Shown here: piece after piece, positions 43,225-52,409 of the stretch | How positions within the stretch are numbered: the first letter of the stretch is position 1 | How the letters are laid out: every line of letters starts with the position of its first letter | Assembly: GCA_003538625.1 (NCBI GenBank) | Contig: DPRR01000023.1 | Span: 1 to 64,000, forward strand | DNA: 64,000 bases | Direction: 5' to 3' | From: Ignavibacteriales bacterium | GTDB taxonomy: Bacteria > Bacteroidota > Ignavibacteria > Ignavibacteriales > Ignavibacteriaceae | The notes under the pieces: generated by a model | What the model was told of the DNA's origin: nothing | The model's database searches: none | What the model saw: only the letters and a program-made list of their open reading frames with translations | Position numbers and translations under genes: made by a program

Positions 43225-44802
43225 ATGAAAAAACTAGTTTACTTGCTTGTACTAATTGGTTTGGTTGCTATGAGTCAACCGAATCAAGCACAATTCAAAG
43301 ATTGGGGAACAAAATTCGGAATCCGTGGAAGTATCTTATTTCCGGAAAATGAATTTGCAAATATGGGATTCGGCGGAAATGATAATTTCTCCTTCGATTG
43401 GTTTAAAGCTTCTTATTTGGGTGAAGCATTCTTTGGCTTTGAATTAACAAAAGCTTTAGAAATGTCAATTAACGGTGGTTATGGAAAATATGCAGGTAAA
43501 GCATATTTTGATAATGCCGATGTTACTTTTGGAGAATACGAAACCACCATTATTCCGATCTCATTAAGATTCAAAGTTGCTCCATTCGACGTAAGTGGTT
43601 GGAATCCATACTTCTATGTTGGCGGCGGAGTAATGAACTTTAGTGTGGATACTAAACCAGAAAGCACTGTTGGCGGAGTTGCCACAGAAGAAGATGGTTG
43701 GGTTGCAGTAATACCTGCTGGTATCGGTGCTGAATTCGCTCTTGGAGAAAGAGTTTTATTGGATTTTTCAATCGGCGGCGCAATGACCTCTACTTACGAT
43801 CTTGATTCTTACAGATCTGGTTCAGATGATATCTGGGATTCATACCTTAACGCTTCTTTAGGTTTAACCTTTACTGGTGAAAATTGTAAAGTTGATAAAG
43901 ATATGGATGGACTTGGAAAATGCGACGAAAAATTGATTGGTACAGATCCTAATAATCCTGATACCGATGGTGACGGATTAAAAGATGGAGAAGAATATCT
44001 AACCTATAGAACCGATCCATTAAATGCTGATACAGATGGTGATGGCTTAACTGATGGTGATGAAGTTATGAAATACAAAACTGATCCATTAAAAGTTGAT
44101 ACGGATGGTGACGGTTTATCGGATGGTGATGAAGTTATGAAGTACAAAACTGATCCATTAGTTGTTGATACTGATAAGGATGGATTAAATGATAATGATG
44201 AAGTTATGAAATACAAAACTAATCCATTAAAAGCTGACACTGATGGTGATGGATTAACTGATGGTGATGAAGTTATGAAGTATAAGACTGATCCATTAAA
44301 AGCTGATTCTGATGGTGATGGTTTAACCGATTCTCAGGAAGTTCTAACTTATAAAACTGATCCATTAAATAAAGATACTGACGGCGGTACCGTTGATGAT
44401 GGAACAGAAGTTAAACGAGGAACCGATCCGCTTAACGCTGAAGATGATGTGGTTAAGATTGGTGTTCCTATTGTACTTGAAGGAATTACATTCGATGTGA
44501 ATAAGACCACAATTAAACCTGAATCTGAAGCTACATTAATGAAAGCTCTTAAAACTTTGAACACTTATCCTGAAATTTTGGTTGAAATAGGCGGACATAC
44601 TGATAGTGATGGAAGTGAAAAGAGTAATATGAAACTTTCATTGGGCAGAGCTGAATCTGTAAAAGCATGGTTAGTAAGCAAAGGTATTGATCCTAGCAGA
44701 ATATCCACTAAAGGTTATGGCGAAGATAAACCTATTGCTGATAACAAAACCAAAGAAGGTAAACAGAAAAACAGAAGAATTGAATTCACAAGAACTAAAT
44801 AA
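43225..44802 (+). CDS. OmpA-family protein with TSP3 calcium repeats
   Basis: This 525-aa outer-membrane protein has a signal peptide (about 1-22), an N-terminal beta-barrel domain (about 25-215), a stretch of thrombospondin type 3 calcium-binding repeats (about 220-405), and a C-terminal OmpA domain (about 410-525). Each repeat carries DTDGDGL(T/S)DGDEV or a variant. The OmpA peptidoglycan-binding core includes VEIGGHTDSDGSEKSN and NRRIEFTR. The repeat spacing is a regular 23 residues, and near-identical DNA copies suggest expansion by slippage or recombination. A strong terminator follows. Confidence 0.95.
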   Translation: MKKLVYLLVLIGLVAMSQPNQAQFKDWGTKFGIRGSILFPENEFANMGFGGNDNFSFDWFKASYLGEAFFGFELTKALEMSINGGYGKYAGKAYFDNADVTFGEYETTIIPISLRFKVAPFDVSGWNPYFYVGGGVMNFSVDTKPESTVGGVATEEDGWVAVIPAGIGAEFALGERVLLDFSIGGAMTSTYDLDSYRSGSDDIWDSYLNASLGLTFTGENCKVDKDMDGLGKCDEKLIGTDPNNPDTDGDGLKDGEEYLTYRTDPLNADTDGDGLTDGDEVMKYKTDPLKVDTDGDGLSDGDEVMKYKTDPLVVDTDKDGLNDNDEVMKYKTNPLKADTDGDGLTDGDEVMKYKTDPLKADSDGDGLTDSQEVLTYKTDPLNKDTDGGTVDDGTEVKRGTDPLNAEDDVVKIGVPIVLEGITFDVNKTTIKPESEATLMKALKTLNTYPEILVEIGGHTDSDGSEKSNMKLSLGRAESVKAWLVSKGIDPSRISTKGYGEDKPIADNKTKEGKQKNRRIEFTRTK

Positions 44803-44824
44803 TTCTGTTCTACTCTAAATTATT

Positions 44825-44852
44825 AAAGGGTGTCTTTCGAGACACCCTTTTT
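44825..44852 (+). terminator. Intrinsic terminator after OmpA/TSP3 gene
   Basis: AAAGGGTGTC-TTTCGA-GACACCCTTT is a near-perfect 10-bp stem followed by TTTTTATTTTT, about 22 bp after the stop codon. It can also serve the convergent aldo-keto reductase gene. Confidence 0.95.
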
Positions 44853-44904
44853 ATTTTTAAACGATTTTTCTAAAAATGGTTTAGTGTTGGATTACTGAGG
44901 TGAA

Positions 44905-45891
44905 TTAAATATTTAAAGCTTTCATCGCTCTTTCCGCATATCTTAAACCTTTTGTAAAATTTTTAGGGGCTATTTGATCAATTCTCTTTAGTTCACTTTC
45001 TGAGAGTTTGATTTCAATTGCATTTACATTTTCTTCAAGATATTTAATTCTTTTTGTCCCGGGAATGGGGATAATATAATCTCTTTGATGCAGAACCCAG
45101 GCAAGTGCTAATTGGGCAGTTGTACAATTTTTCTCCTTTGCAATTACTTCAAGCTGCTGCACTATTTTATAATTATGTTCAATATTGCCTTTTTGAAATC
45201 GCGGATGATCTTTTCTGTAATCGCCTTCCGGAAAATTTTGTTCAGGTTTAAAACGACCTGAGAGAAAACCTCTGCCAAGCGGAGAATATGCTACAAAACT
45301 TATCCCAAGTTCTTTACATAAATCCAGCAATTCATCTTCCGGATCCCTTGTCCATAAAGAATATTCAGTTTGCAATGCAGTAATTTTATGCACTTTATTT
45401 GCTCTCCGAATTGTGGCGGGAGCAGCTTCCGAAAGTCCTATAAATTTTACTTTCCCTTCATTAACGAGTTCGGACATTGCCCCAACAGTTTCTTCAATTG
45501 GCACATTTGGATCGACCCTGTGTTGATAATAGAGATCAATTACATCAGTATCCAATCGCTTAAGACTTTCTTCACAACATTTTTTAACATATTCAGGTTT
45601 ACCATTGACACCGAGGAAACTTCCATCCTTTCCTCTTACATTCCCAAATTTAGTTGCCACAACAAACTTATCTCTTTTACCCTTAATTGCTTTTCCAACA
45701 AGAATTTCATTCTTACCGACACCGTACATATCAGCAGTATCCAGAAAATTGATACCAAGTTCCTGTGCTCTATGAATCGTACTAATAGATTCCATGTCAT
45801 CACCTAAACCATAAAACTCAGACATACCCATACACCCCAATCCGATTGCAGATACCTTTAGAGCATCTTTCCCAAGTGTTCTCTGTTCCAT
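44905..45891 (-). CDS. Aldo/keto reductase
   Basis: This 328-aa cytosolic protein is an aldo/keto reductase of the AKR11/13-type (YakC-like). It starts with TLGKDALKVSAIGLGCMGMS, has the catalytic Asp/Tyr region DTADMYGVGKNE, Lys in VVATKFG and His in YYQHRVDP, and the late NADPH loop IPIPGTKRIKYLEEN. NADPH-dependent reduction of an aldehyde or ketone is expected, but the substrate is unknown. The second in-frame ATG is chosen because AAGGA lies six bases before it. Confidence 0.93.
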   Translation of the reverse strand: MEQRTLGKDALKVSAIGLGCMGMSEFYGLGDDMESISTIHRAQELGINFLDTADMYGVGKNEILVGKAIKGKRDKFVVATKFGNVRGKDGSFLGVNGKPEYVKKCCEESLKRLDTDVIDLYYQHRVDPNVPIEETVGAMSELVNEGKVKFIGLSEAAPATIRRANKVHKITALQTEYSLWTRDPEDELLDLCKELGISFVAYSPLGRGFLSGRFKPEQNFPEGDYRKDHPRFQKGNIEHNYKIVQQLEVIAKEKNCTTAQLALAWVLHQRDYIIPIPGTKRIKYLEENVNAIEIKLSESELKRIDQIAPKNFTKGLRYAERAMKALNI

Positions 45892-46022
45892 TTCCATTCC
45901 TTAATTTATTGATTGATCTTTACATCAAATGTATCTTTATTCGATTATAGAAAAAAGTTAATAGCCCGGTTGTGTGACAATTGGCAATTGTATCTTAATT
46001 AAAAATAAATGTATGGATAAGT

Positions 46023-46922
46023 TTATTTTGTGTAAGGCAGACTGATATAAAGCTTACCTAATTCATTCAACTCCCCAGGGTTAGCGTTAAATAAAAAAGT
46101 AAACTTATTGTCCGGATAACTCCCTCTTCCGATAAACCATGCATATCTGAAAACGTCGTCACGGGTTTCGCAAATGTTTACCATCTCTACCATTTGAACA
46201 GCCTGTTTTTGATATGAATTTATTTGTGGATTCCAGTTTGCCATCTCTGTTATCCAGATTTTCTTTTGATATTTAGCCAAGCGGTCTAATTGAGCGACGA
46301 GACCATAATCATACCAATGAAATGCCAGATAATCAATTTTCGGAGGTCTTCCGCCATTAGCAGATTTATATGCGTTATAAAATGCATCAAGCCAAACTAC
46401 CGGATCAGAATAACCTTGCATAGTTCCCCAATTCATAGCGGGACCGACTAAATAAATCGTACGGTTCTGCGCAGCAAGTTCACTGACGACCTGCTCGTAT
46501 TTGATCCAATCTTCTGCAGCCTGAACCGGTGTACGATTAGCTTGATCCACAAGGTTGGGTTCATTCATTACAAGTAAATACTTTATTTCCGGATGGGCAA
46601 GAATAAAATCTTTAACGGCGATCATATCGATGCTGCTGGTATTACCGCCCCATAACATCGGAATAAACTCCATTTTATAACTGGAATTATAATTTGCCGG
46701 TGCCTGTGTGTTATAATGCCAATTGTACCACCACGATACTCCGCTTTTAAGAGTATCTAAATCTGATGCGTTAACCAAGTTATATGCTAATCCCCGTTTG
46801 GGACTTTTGGAAATTTGTGGTGTCGGATCAGGTGATTCAGTCGGTGAAGAATTATCTTCGCTGCACGCTGCAGTCATTAAAATCATACCTAATAAGATCA
46901 TAGCTCTAAATTTATTAATCAT
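46023..46922 (-). CDS. GH128-like glycoside hydrolase lipoprotein
   Basis: This 299-aa protein has a lipoprotein signal (lipobox MTAAC, Cys about 20). Its catalytic domain resembles the Asl1-like/GH128 family of endo-beta-1,3-glucanases: GLAYNLVNASDLDTLKSGVS, WWYNWHYN, FIPMLWGG, LLVMNEPN (probable acid/base Glu) and IWITEMANWN (probable nucleophile Glu). The final Trp-rich segment VFRYAWFIGRG fits the family. It probably acts on beta-1,3-glucans at the cell surface. A CGGAGAT site precedes the ATG. Confidence 0.88.
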   Translation of the reverse strand: MINKFRAMILLGMILMTAACSEDNSSPTESPDPTPQISKSPKRGLAYNLVNASDLDTLKSGVSWWYNWHYNTQAPANYNSSYKMEFIPMLWGGNTSSIDMIAVKDFILAHPEIKYLLVMNEPNLVDQANRTPVQAAEDWIKYEQVVSELAAQNRTIYLVGPAMNWGTMQGYSDPVVWLDAFYNAYKSANGGRPPKIDYLAFHWYDYGLVAQLDRLAKYQKKIWITEMANWNPQINSYQKQAVQMVEMVNICETRDDVFRYAWFIGRGSYPDNKFTFLFNANPGELNELGKLYISLPYTK

Positions 46923-47216
46923 TCTAATCTCCGAATAATATCATACCTGATAAATATAAATTGTTCAAATAGTTGAAATAAATAAACCAAATTATCCATT
47001 ACTAATTGAAAGATGCTTAATGTTAACGTACATTACATTACCATAATATTAAAAAGACTTCAACTTTATAATTAAGTTTATAATCTGATGAAGTAATTTA
47101 ACGCTATATAAATATATTAGAAATGAATTAATAATTTATTTATAGATACATCTAATACATTTTTATAAAATTGATTAGATATATTTGCACGTACACTAAA
47201 TAACATTTTAAAGCAA

Positions 47217-48455
47217 ATGAGTCTGATTGAATGGAACGACCAATTAAGATTTCTGGTTGCTATTGCTCTGGGATTTTTAGTTGGACTTGAAAGAGAAAGC
47301 AGAGGCAGTTCACTTTCCACTAAGTTAACAGCCGGTGTAAGAACCTATACATTAATAAGTTTGTTTGGATTTGGCTGCGCCTGGCTTTATAGATTGAAAA
47401 TTGAATTTATTATTCCTGTCGGAATCGTTGTAATTGGGGCAATGATTCTTACCTCTTATCTTGCAAAACAAAAATCAGGAGCTGTTGGCTGGACAAGTGA
47501 GGTTGCGGCACTTTTAACGTTTGTTGTTGGTGCACTATCTTTAATTGCTGACATCTGGATTGCAATGGCACTTGGTATTTTTACAACTCTGGTGCTCTCA
47601 GAAAAATCAGAACTTGAAAAATACATCGACAAACTTGATAAGACGGAGTTTCTTGCTGTAATCAAGTTCTTAATAATTACCATCATAATTCTACCGGCAT
47701 TACCCGATAAAGAATATACACGCTTTAATCTTAATCCATATCTTATCTGGCAAATTGTCATTCTGGTTTCTTCAATTGGTTTTGTCGGATACTTTTTGAT
47801 GAAAAAGTTAGGGAATAAAGTTGGATTATGGCTTTCAGGTATATTGGGTGGAATAGCTTCCAGCACTGCAGTCAGTATTGCTATGGGCAATATCGCAAAA
47901 AATAATTTGCCGGTTGCAAAAAGAGCTTTGCAGGCAGCTATATTAGCAAGCAGCGTAATGTATATAAGGATATTAATAATAATCTATTTACTAAATGCGG
48001 CAATTGCGTATGAATTATGGTGGAAATTAATTTTGCTTTTCATAGTTGGACTTTCATTAGCATTGTTTGTACAAGATAAAAATTCTGAGGTTCAAACGGG
48101 TGCGATCTCATCAATTCAAAATCCTTTTGAAATAAGACCAGCGATTGTGTTTGCTTTTTTATTCGTAGTTCTTTCAATAGTTACGATTTGGGTACAGCAA
48201 TTCTTTGGCAGTAATGGGCTTCTCGGATTATCTGTGATTGTCGGTGTTACAGATATTGATCCATTTATTCTGTCTGTAATAAATAAAAATATTTTAAGTA
48301 CAAGCCTGATAAATACAGCTATCATTATCTCTATGATGAGCAATACAATTGTAAAAGGTATTTATTTCGGTTTCCTGGCAAAAAGTTTGAGAATGCAAAC
48401 AGTTTTATACTTTGCAATCTGGGTTATTGTGCATTTAATCGTAATAATTATTTAG
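47217..48455 (+). CDS. MgtC/DUF4010 family membrane protein
   Basis: This 412-aa integral membrane protein combines an N-terminal MgtC/SapB-like region (about 10-140: LRFLVAIALGFLVGLERESR, then AGVRTYTLISLFGFG) and a DUF4010 region (about 180-405: ALPDKEYTRFNLNPYLIWQI, ILGGIASSTAVSIAMG and DIDPFILSV). It has about twelve helices. Function is unknown; MgtC relatives are linked to magnesium or acid stress. It is a monocistronic gene with no obvious terminator. Confidence 0.9.
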   Translation: MSLIEWNDQLRFLVAIALGFLVGLERESRGSSLSTKLTAGVRTYTLISLFGFGCAWLYRLKIEFIIPVGIVVIGAMILTSYLAKQKSGAVGWTSEVAALLTFVVGALSLIADIWIAMALGIFTTLVLSEKSELEKYIDKLDKTEFLAVIKFLIITIIILPALPDKEYTRFNLNPYLIWQIVILVSSIGFVGYFLMKKLGNKVGLWLSGILGGIASSTAVSIAMGNIAKNNLPVAKRALQAAILASSVMYIRILIIIYLLNAAIAYELWWKLILLFIVGLSLALFVQDKNSEVQTGAISSIQNPFEIRPAIVFAFLFVVLSIVTIWVQQFFGSNGLLGLSVIVGVTDIDPFILSVINKNILSTSLINTAIIISMMSNTIVKGIYFGFLAKSLRMQTVLYFAIWVIVHLIVIII

Positions 48456-48826
48456 TAATAATATTCGATCAATCTACCACTCTTAATATTTGTTTCACTT
48501 AACATAATTCATCGAACAAAAATTATAATTTTTAATTAAATGAAATACAGAAAAAGCTAAGCACCGATTCGATATACAAATTTAAAAGTAAATACTTATA
48601 TAATGTTATAGAATTACTTGGACACAGAGATGATGCTATTGTTTGGATGTTGGTCATAATATTCCATAGAAATGCAGTCAATCGAAAGAGATGAGTTTTT
48701 TTTACTTTAAGTAGATTCCTGATGTTGTTCCAACTTAGTTTAAATAAATAGATTGCGAAAGATTATTCATTAATTTTTATTATGATTTTTCATAATCAAT
48801 CTTAGTTTTAATAACCACAAAAACAT
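48456..48826. other. Non-coding gap
   Basis: No gene is visible in about 370 bp between two plus-strand genes. It should contain the promoter of the response regulator at 48827, but no sequence motif stands out. Confidence 0.45.
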
Positions 48827-49216
48827 TTGGAAAATTCCTTGCAGATATCAACCAAACAAAAAATATTAATAATAGACGATGATGAAACACTATGCAAAGT
48901 TATTGGTGAAGAACTTGAGCAAGAGAATTATTTTGCAACTTGTTCATTCAGTGGTAAAGAAGGCTTAACAAAATTAAAGCTTGAGAAATATAATTTGGTG
49001 ATTCTCGATTATCAAATGCCGGAAATGGACGGATATGAAGTTCTCCAGGAAATTAGAATAATTTATCCATCATTACCAGTCATGATTATAACCGCCAATA
49101 CAGAAACTGATACCATTAATAAATTTGCGACTAGCGGTGTAAGTGATATAGTGAACAAGCCTTTTGAATTTGAAGATTTGTTGGCAAGAATTAAAATTTG
49201 TTTATTAAAAACTTAA
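48827..49216 (+). CDS. Single-domain response regulator
   Basis: This 129-aa receiver has the expected acidic pocket (ILIIDDDETLC), phospho-acceptor Asp in LVILDYQMPEMDGYEV, Thr in MIITANT and Lys in IVNKPFEFEDL. There is no output domain, so it acts as a CheY/Spo0F-type phosphoryl carrier or partner regulator. The frame has no upstream ATG; translation most likely starts at TTG 48827 and there is no strong ribosome binding site. A terminator follows. Confidence 0.9.
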   Translation: MENSLQISTKQKILIIDDDETLCKVIGEELEQENYFATCSFSGKEGLTKLKLEKYNLVILDYQMPEMDGYEVLQEIRIIYPSLPVMIITANTETDTINKFATSGVSDIVNKPFEFEDLLARIKICLLKT

Positions 49217-49268
49217 ATTATCACGAAAATTTAAACAGCAATTCTATATAAGCCTCATCTGATAACAT

Positions 49269-49309
49269 AAAGCGTATAGAATTAAAGATTGTTATACGGC
49301 TTTTTTTTT
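49269..49309 (+). terminator. Intrinsic terminator
   Basis: AAAGCGTATA (49269-49278) pairs with TATACGGCTTT (49293-49303) with one bulged base, followed by nine T. It lies about 50 bp after the response regulator stop. Confidence 0.85.
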
Positions 49310-49347
49310 ATTTAATTTAATTTATAATAATTATAGACTCATTATTT

Positions 49348-50109
49348 ATGTTCACAAAAGCCATCGTAAGAATCCCTTGCAAAAATTTAGTAAACGGATT
49401 GACAGCTTCTAATCTGGGAAAACCAGATTATGAGTCTGCAATTATTCAACATCAGAAATATGTACAAACTCTTAAAGATTGCGGACTAGATGTAATCATT
49501 TTAGACGCAGATGAACACTATCCAGACTCTACCTTTGTTGAAGATACTGCCCTGCTCATCCCAAAATGTGCAATCATAACGAATCCTGGGGCACCCTCTC
49601 GTAAAGATGAAATAATTAAAATGAAAAAAGTCTTAATAGGCTTATTCGGAAATCTTGAAGAAATCAAAGATCCTGGAACATTGGAAGCTGGCGATGTTAT
49701 GATGGTCGGAACTCATTACTACATCGGATTATCGGAAAGAACTAACTCACGTGGAGCAAATCAATTGATAGCAATTCTTAATCAATTTGGTATGACGGGA
49801 TCAACTGTTTCATTTAAAGAAGGGCTTCATCTTAAATCCGGTGTTTCGTATCTCGAAAATAACAACCTGTTGGTGACAGGTAAGTTTATAGACAAACCTG
49901 AATTCCGAAAATTTAACCTGATTACTGTGGATCAGGACGAAAGTTATGCTGCTAATAGTATATGGATTAATGGAAATGTGCTTGTTCCTCAAGGGTTTCC
50001 GAAAACAAGGAAAAAGATTGAAAGTGCTGGATACAAAATTATTGAGGTAGATGTTTCTGAATTCAGAAAACTTGATGGTGGTCTAAGCTGCTTGTCGCTT
50101 CGTTTTTAA
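49348..50109 (+). CDS. Dimethylarginine dimethylaminohydrolase-like enzyme
   Basis: This 253-aa protein belongs to the guanidino-modifying superfamily and most resembles DDAH, which hydrolyses methylated arginine to citrulline. Key segments are STFVEDTALLIPKCAIITNP (catalytic-site Glu/Asp), GTLEAGDVMMVG, GLHLKSGVSYLEN (His) and the C-terminal KLDGGLSCLSLRF with the active Cys (about residue 249). No signal peptide is present. Arginine deiminase-like activity is an alternative. It is a single gene. Confidence 0.9.
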   Translation: MFTKAIVRIPCKNLVNGLTASNLGKPDYESAIIQHQKYVQTLKDCGLDVIILDADEHYPDSTFVEDTALLIPKCAIITNPGAPSRKDEIIKMKKVLIGLFGNLEEIKDPGTLEAGDVMMVGTHYYIGLSERTNSRGANQLIAILNQFGMTGSTVSFKEGLHLKSGVSYLENNNLLVTGKFIDKPEFRKFNLITVDQDESYAANSIWINGNVLVPQGFPKTRKKIESAGYKIIEVDVSEFRKLDGGLSCLSLRF

Positions 50110-50385
50110 CAAGTAGTTTTATTCCTTCCACCAAATTAGTTTGGATTTAATAAGTTAAACCGGACTTGAGCCTACTAACAGAAGACATCATTATTTTTAA
50201 ATATACTCTAAAATCATTAAGTTCTGCAAAAACTTCTAGCCACATTTTTTACACTTGAATTCATAAATTGACATAACGACATCCTTAAATAAATATGGAT
50301 TTTTTAATCTTGATGAAATCGATTAAACAACTAAGAAATCAGTATTCATATTAATTACCTTGTGTTTCGATAGATACTGATAAAC

Positions 50386-50949
50386 CTAAAATATAAAGGG
50401 AATAAACATCTTGGTTCTTTTCATATATTCATCATACTCTATACCAAAAAAATCTTTATTCTCTTTTTCTTCAATTATAGCAGTGGAAATTAAAAAGATA
50501 ATTACCAAGACTGCGATTATGATAGTAAAGAAATTAATGCCCTTTAACATTGTTGCAATTGATAAAAATAAAAGAGAACTGTACATTGGATGCCTTATAT
50601 ATTTGTAAATACCTTCCTTCACAAGATTTGCAGTATTTTCAAATTTGAAATTTGCTGATTCCAAATTTCTCTCTGTATGATTCCCGTTTGATTTTAAGTA
50701 ATAGACACTTGCAATAACTAAGTAAACTGAAGTGATTAAAAATATCCAGGAAATAATCTGTAAAATGGAGAATGGACTATCAAACCAATAAGGAATATTT
50801 AAAATGATTAAAATTAATGTGCCCTCAAAAACAAAAAATCTATAAAACCCATGAACTTTAAAATTCAATAACGACTTTTTAGAAATATATAGGAAGAATA
50901 GAGTTCCAAAAAATAGTAGAATGATTCTTATAACTGTAAATGAATTCAT
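50386..50949 (-). CDS. Isoprenylcysteine methyltransferase-like membrane protein
   Basis: This 187-aa protein has four or five membrane helices and ends with the ICMT/PEMT-type signature YKYIRHPMYSSLLFLSIA, then IEEKENKDFFGIEYDEYMK. Members methylate lipids or small membrane substrates with SAM. ATG 50949 is preferred over a TTG eight codons upstream that abuts the marR stop. It is co-transcribed with the upstream MarR-type gene. Confidence 0.85.
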   Translation of the reverse strand: MNSFTVIRIILLFFGTLFFLYISKKSLLNFKVHGFYRFFVFEGTLILIILNIPYWFDSPFSILQIISWIFLITSVYLVIASVYYLKSNGNHTERNLESANFKFENTANLVKEGIYKYIRHPMYSSLLFLSIATMLKGINFFTIIIAVLVIIFLISTAIIEEKENKDFFGIEYDEYMKRTKMFIPFIF

Positions 50950-50973
50950 AGCCGCCAATATATCAGCTTTCAA

Positions 50974-51438
50974 CTAAGAAGTGGTTGGAATTTTAGTTTT
51001 CCGGATTTTACTCTTCGAAGCTGAATTTAAATTTTCCATTGTAAGTATTAAAAGCTTGCGTTGGGATGATTTAATCTCATTTAAAATCCTGCTAACTATA
51101 ACTATACTTTGCTTCTTTAATTTTAGAATAAAAATCCTGCCTTTTCTGGATAGGGTCAAACTTAGAAATCTCCCATCTTTACGATTAAATCCTCTTATCA
51201 GATATCCCTTTGCTTCAAGCCCTTCAAGAATCCTGGTTACTCTGCTTCTGGATAGATGCATTCGAATTCCAACGTTCGTATTGCTCAATCCTTTATCAGT
51301 CCCTAATGAAAGAAGACACCTTAATTCGGCTTCTGTTAAACCAAGTTTATTAGCTAACCGGGTTTGCTTCTCCTGAATGCTGGTTACTAAGTGGAATGTT
51401 AATCTTGCTAGGGCTCTTGCAGTTTTATTATTATTCAT
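50974..51438 (-). CDS. MarR-family transcription regulator
   Basis: This 154-aa protein is a winged-helix MarR repressor: TRLANKLGLTEAELRCLLSL, LSRSRVTRILEGLEAKGYLIRG, then KDGRFLSLTLSRKG, followed by a C-terminal helix for dimerisation. GAGGTGAGAAA precedes the ATG. It sits directly before the ICMT-like gene and probably represses it. The effector is unknown. Confidence 0.9.
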   Translation of the reverse strand: MNNNKTARALARLTFHLVTSIQEKQTRLANKLGLTEAELRCLLSLGTDKGLSNTNVGIRMHLSRSRVTRILEGLEAKGYLIRGFNRKDGRFLSLTLSRKGRIFILKLKKQSIVIVSRILNEIKSSQRKLLILTMENLNSASKSKIRKTKIPTTS

Positions 51439-51959
51439 TTTCTCACCTCAAACAAAAGTCCGTTAATTTTTTTTGTAGAAGGATATTTCATTGGATTTAA
51501 TTTGGTTATTTATTTTCTCATAGTCAATAAATCCTATATAGTTAGCAATCAATAAAATGATTGAAACCCTCCAAGTAATAGATAATATTAGTCGTTTACT
51601 TAGGGTCACTCAAAACCCTTTACTGAGTGGGAGCTTTTTTATTAAGGATCTTCAGGCGCCTAAACCATTACTGCAGGATAATATTCCGTTTGCTCTCACA
51701 CTGTAAGTGAAATTTTAATCATGGTGACATTAATAAGTTGATTGAATCGTAACAAAATGAAACGTTGAGTTCTATTTCCGCCTTCAATAAATAATAAGTA
51801 ATTTTGTACGGCAAATTATTTTGTTAAATAGAAGTGACGATGACTCGGTTCAACTATATGCTATTAGCGTCTGAGGATTGGTCAAATGCTCCTTCACAAT
51901 ACTTGATAGTCACTCAGATAAACTTTATTTTTAGCTTATAAATGCAATATTTTAGTTAC
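51439..51959. other. Gap before the tRNA-Arg fragment
   Basis: No gene is supported. CACTCA (51607-51612) and TGAGTG (51624-51629) form a hairpin followed by GGAGCTTTTTT, which resembles a plus-strand terminator but has no matching upstream gene. A TTCAGGCGCCTAA palindrome lies near 51651. The rest is AT-rich. Confidence 0.45.
51607..51640 (+). terminator. Orphan terminator-like hairpin
   Basis: CACTCA/TGAGTG stem with an 11-nt loop, then GGGAGC and six T. No plus-strand gene ends close by, so it may be a leftover of a lost gene or a repeat. Confidence 0.4.
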
Positions 51960-52006
51960 GCACCCGTAGCTTAATTGGATAGAGCATCTGACTACGGATC
52001 AGAAGG
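51960..52006 (+). tRNA. Truncated tRNA-Arg (ACG), 5' part only
   Basis: GCACCCG (acceptor 5' strand), D arm GTAGCTTAATTGGATAGAGC and anticodon arm TCTGA-CTACGGA-TCAGA are intact; anticodon ACG is at 51994-51996. After AGAAGG (about 52006) the sequence no longer gives a T arm or the matching CGGGTGC acceptor strand. Everything to the right has mobile-element genes, so this is the likely left junction of an integrated element. Confidence 0.85.
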
Positions 52007-52027
52007 AGTAGCACTCAATTTTACTGT

Positions 52028-52064
52028 AAAAAGCTCGATTTCGTTTAGAATTCGGGCTTTTTTT
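52028..52064 (+). terminator. Intrinsic terminator after the tRNA fragment
   Basis: AAAAAGCTCGA (52028-52038) pairs with TCGGGCTTTTT (52052-52062) with one G-T pair, followed by further T. It lies 20 bp after the end of the tRNA-Arg similarity and could end its transcript. Confidence 0.75.
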
Positions 52065-52143
52065 GTTTGAGAATCCCGATGACTTTCGCTTTTTTTGTAT
52101 GGAGTTTGTATGGACTTCAAAGAACACAATCCAATATAGTTTT

Positions 52144-52188
52144 AACGGAAGTAAAGTTCCGGGAAACCATACCGATAAAACTTCCGTT
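52144..52188. repeat. Inverted repeat near the element's left end
   Basis: AACGGAAGT (52144-52152) and ACTTCCGTT (52180-52188) are perfect 9-bp arms around 27 nt that hold a TTCC-GGGAA sub-hairpin. The position close to the presumed junction suggests a recombinase arm site or a regulatory hairpin. Confidence 0.45.
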
Positions 52189-52235
52189 GTAAATTGTTGC
52201 TTCCATTTGGCTTTTGAACTTATACAAAAATATAA

Positions 52236-52409
52236 TTAATTATTGTTAGAGTTAACAACTTCGAGAATAATTTTTTGGCTTTGATAGATTATTCTAAATT
52301 CTTTCCCAACTTCAAAACCATATTGAAATAATTTTTTATTCTTAATTTTAATCTGAGGAACTTTTGTAAAATCCCTCTTTGTTGGATGGCTGCTTTCATA
52401 AACTTTCAT
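52236..52409 (-). CDS. SymE-like AbrB-fold small protein
   Basis: This 57-aa gene is too short for most callers. Residues 17-51 (VPQIKIKNKKLFQYGFEVG and FRIIYQSQKIILEV) match the pattern of the SymE/AbrB swapped-hairpin fold: 'P-x-I-x-I-x-G-x-x-L-x-x-x-G-F-x-x-G'. SymE is an SOS-induced RNA-associated toxin in E. coli; relatives are common on mobile elements. The ATG overlaps the preceding gene's stop (TAATG), so it is translationally coupled to the 64-aa gene. Function here is inferred. Confidence 0.7.
   Translation of the reverse strand: MKVYESSHPTKRDFTKVPQIKIKNKKLFQYGFEVGKEFRIIYQSQKIILEVVNSNNN

Noticed and set aside
51960..52064. Group I intron inside the tRNA-Arg anticodon loop
   Set aside because: The anticodon loop is intact and uninterrupted; the break is after the anticodon arm, which fits element insertion better.
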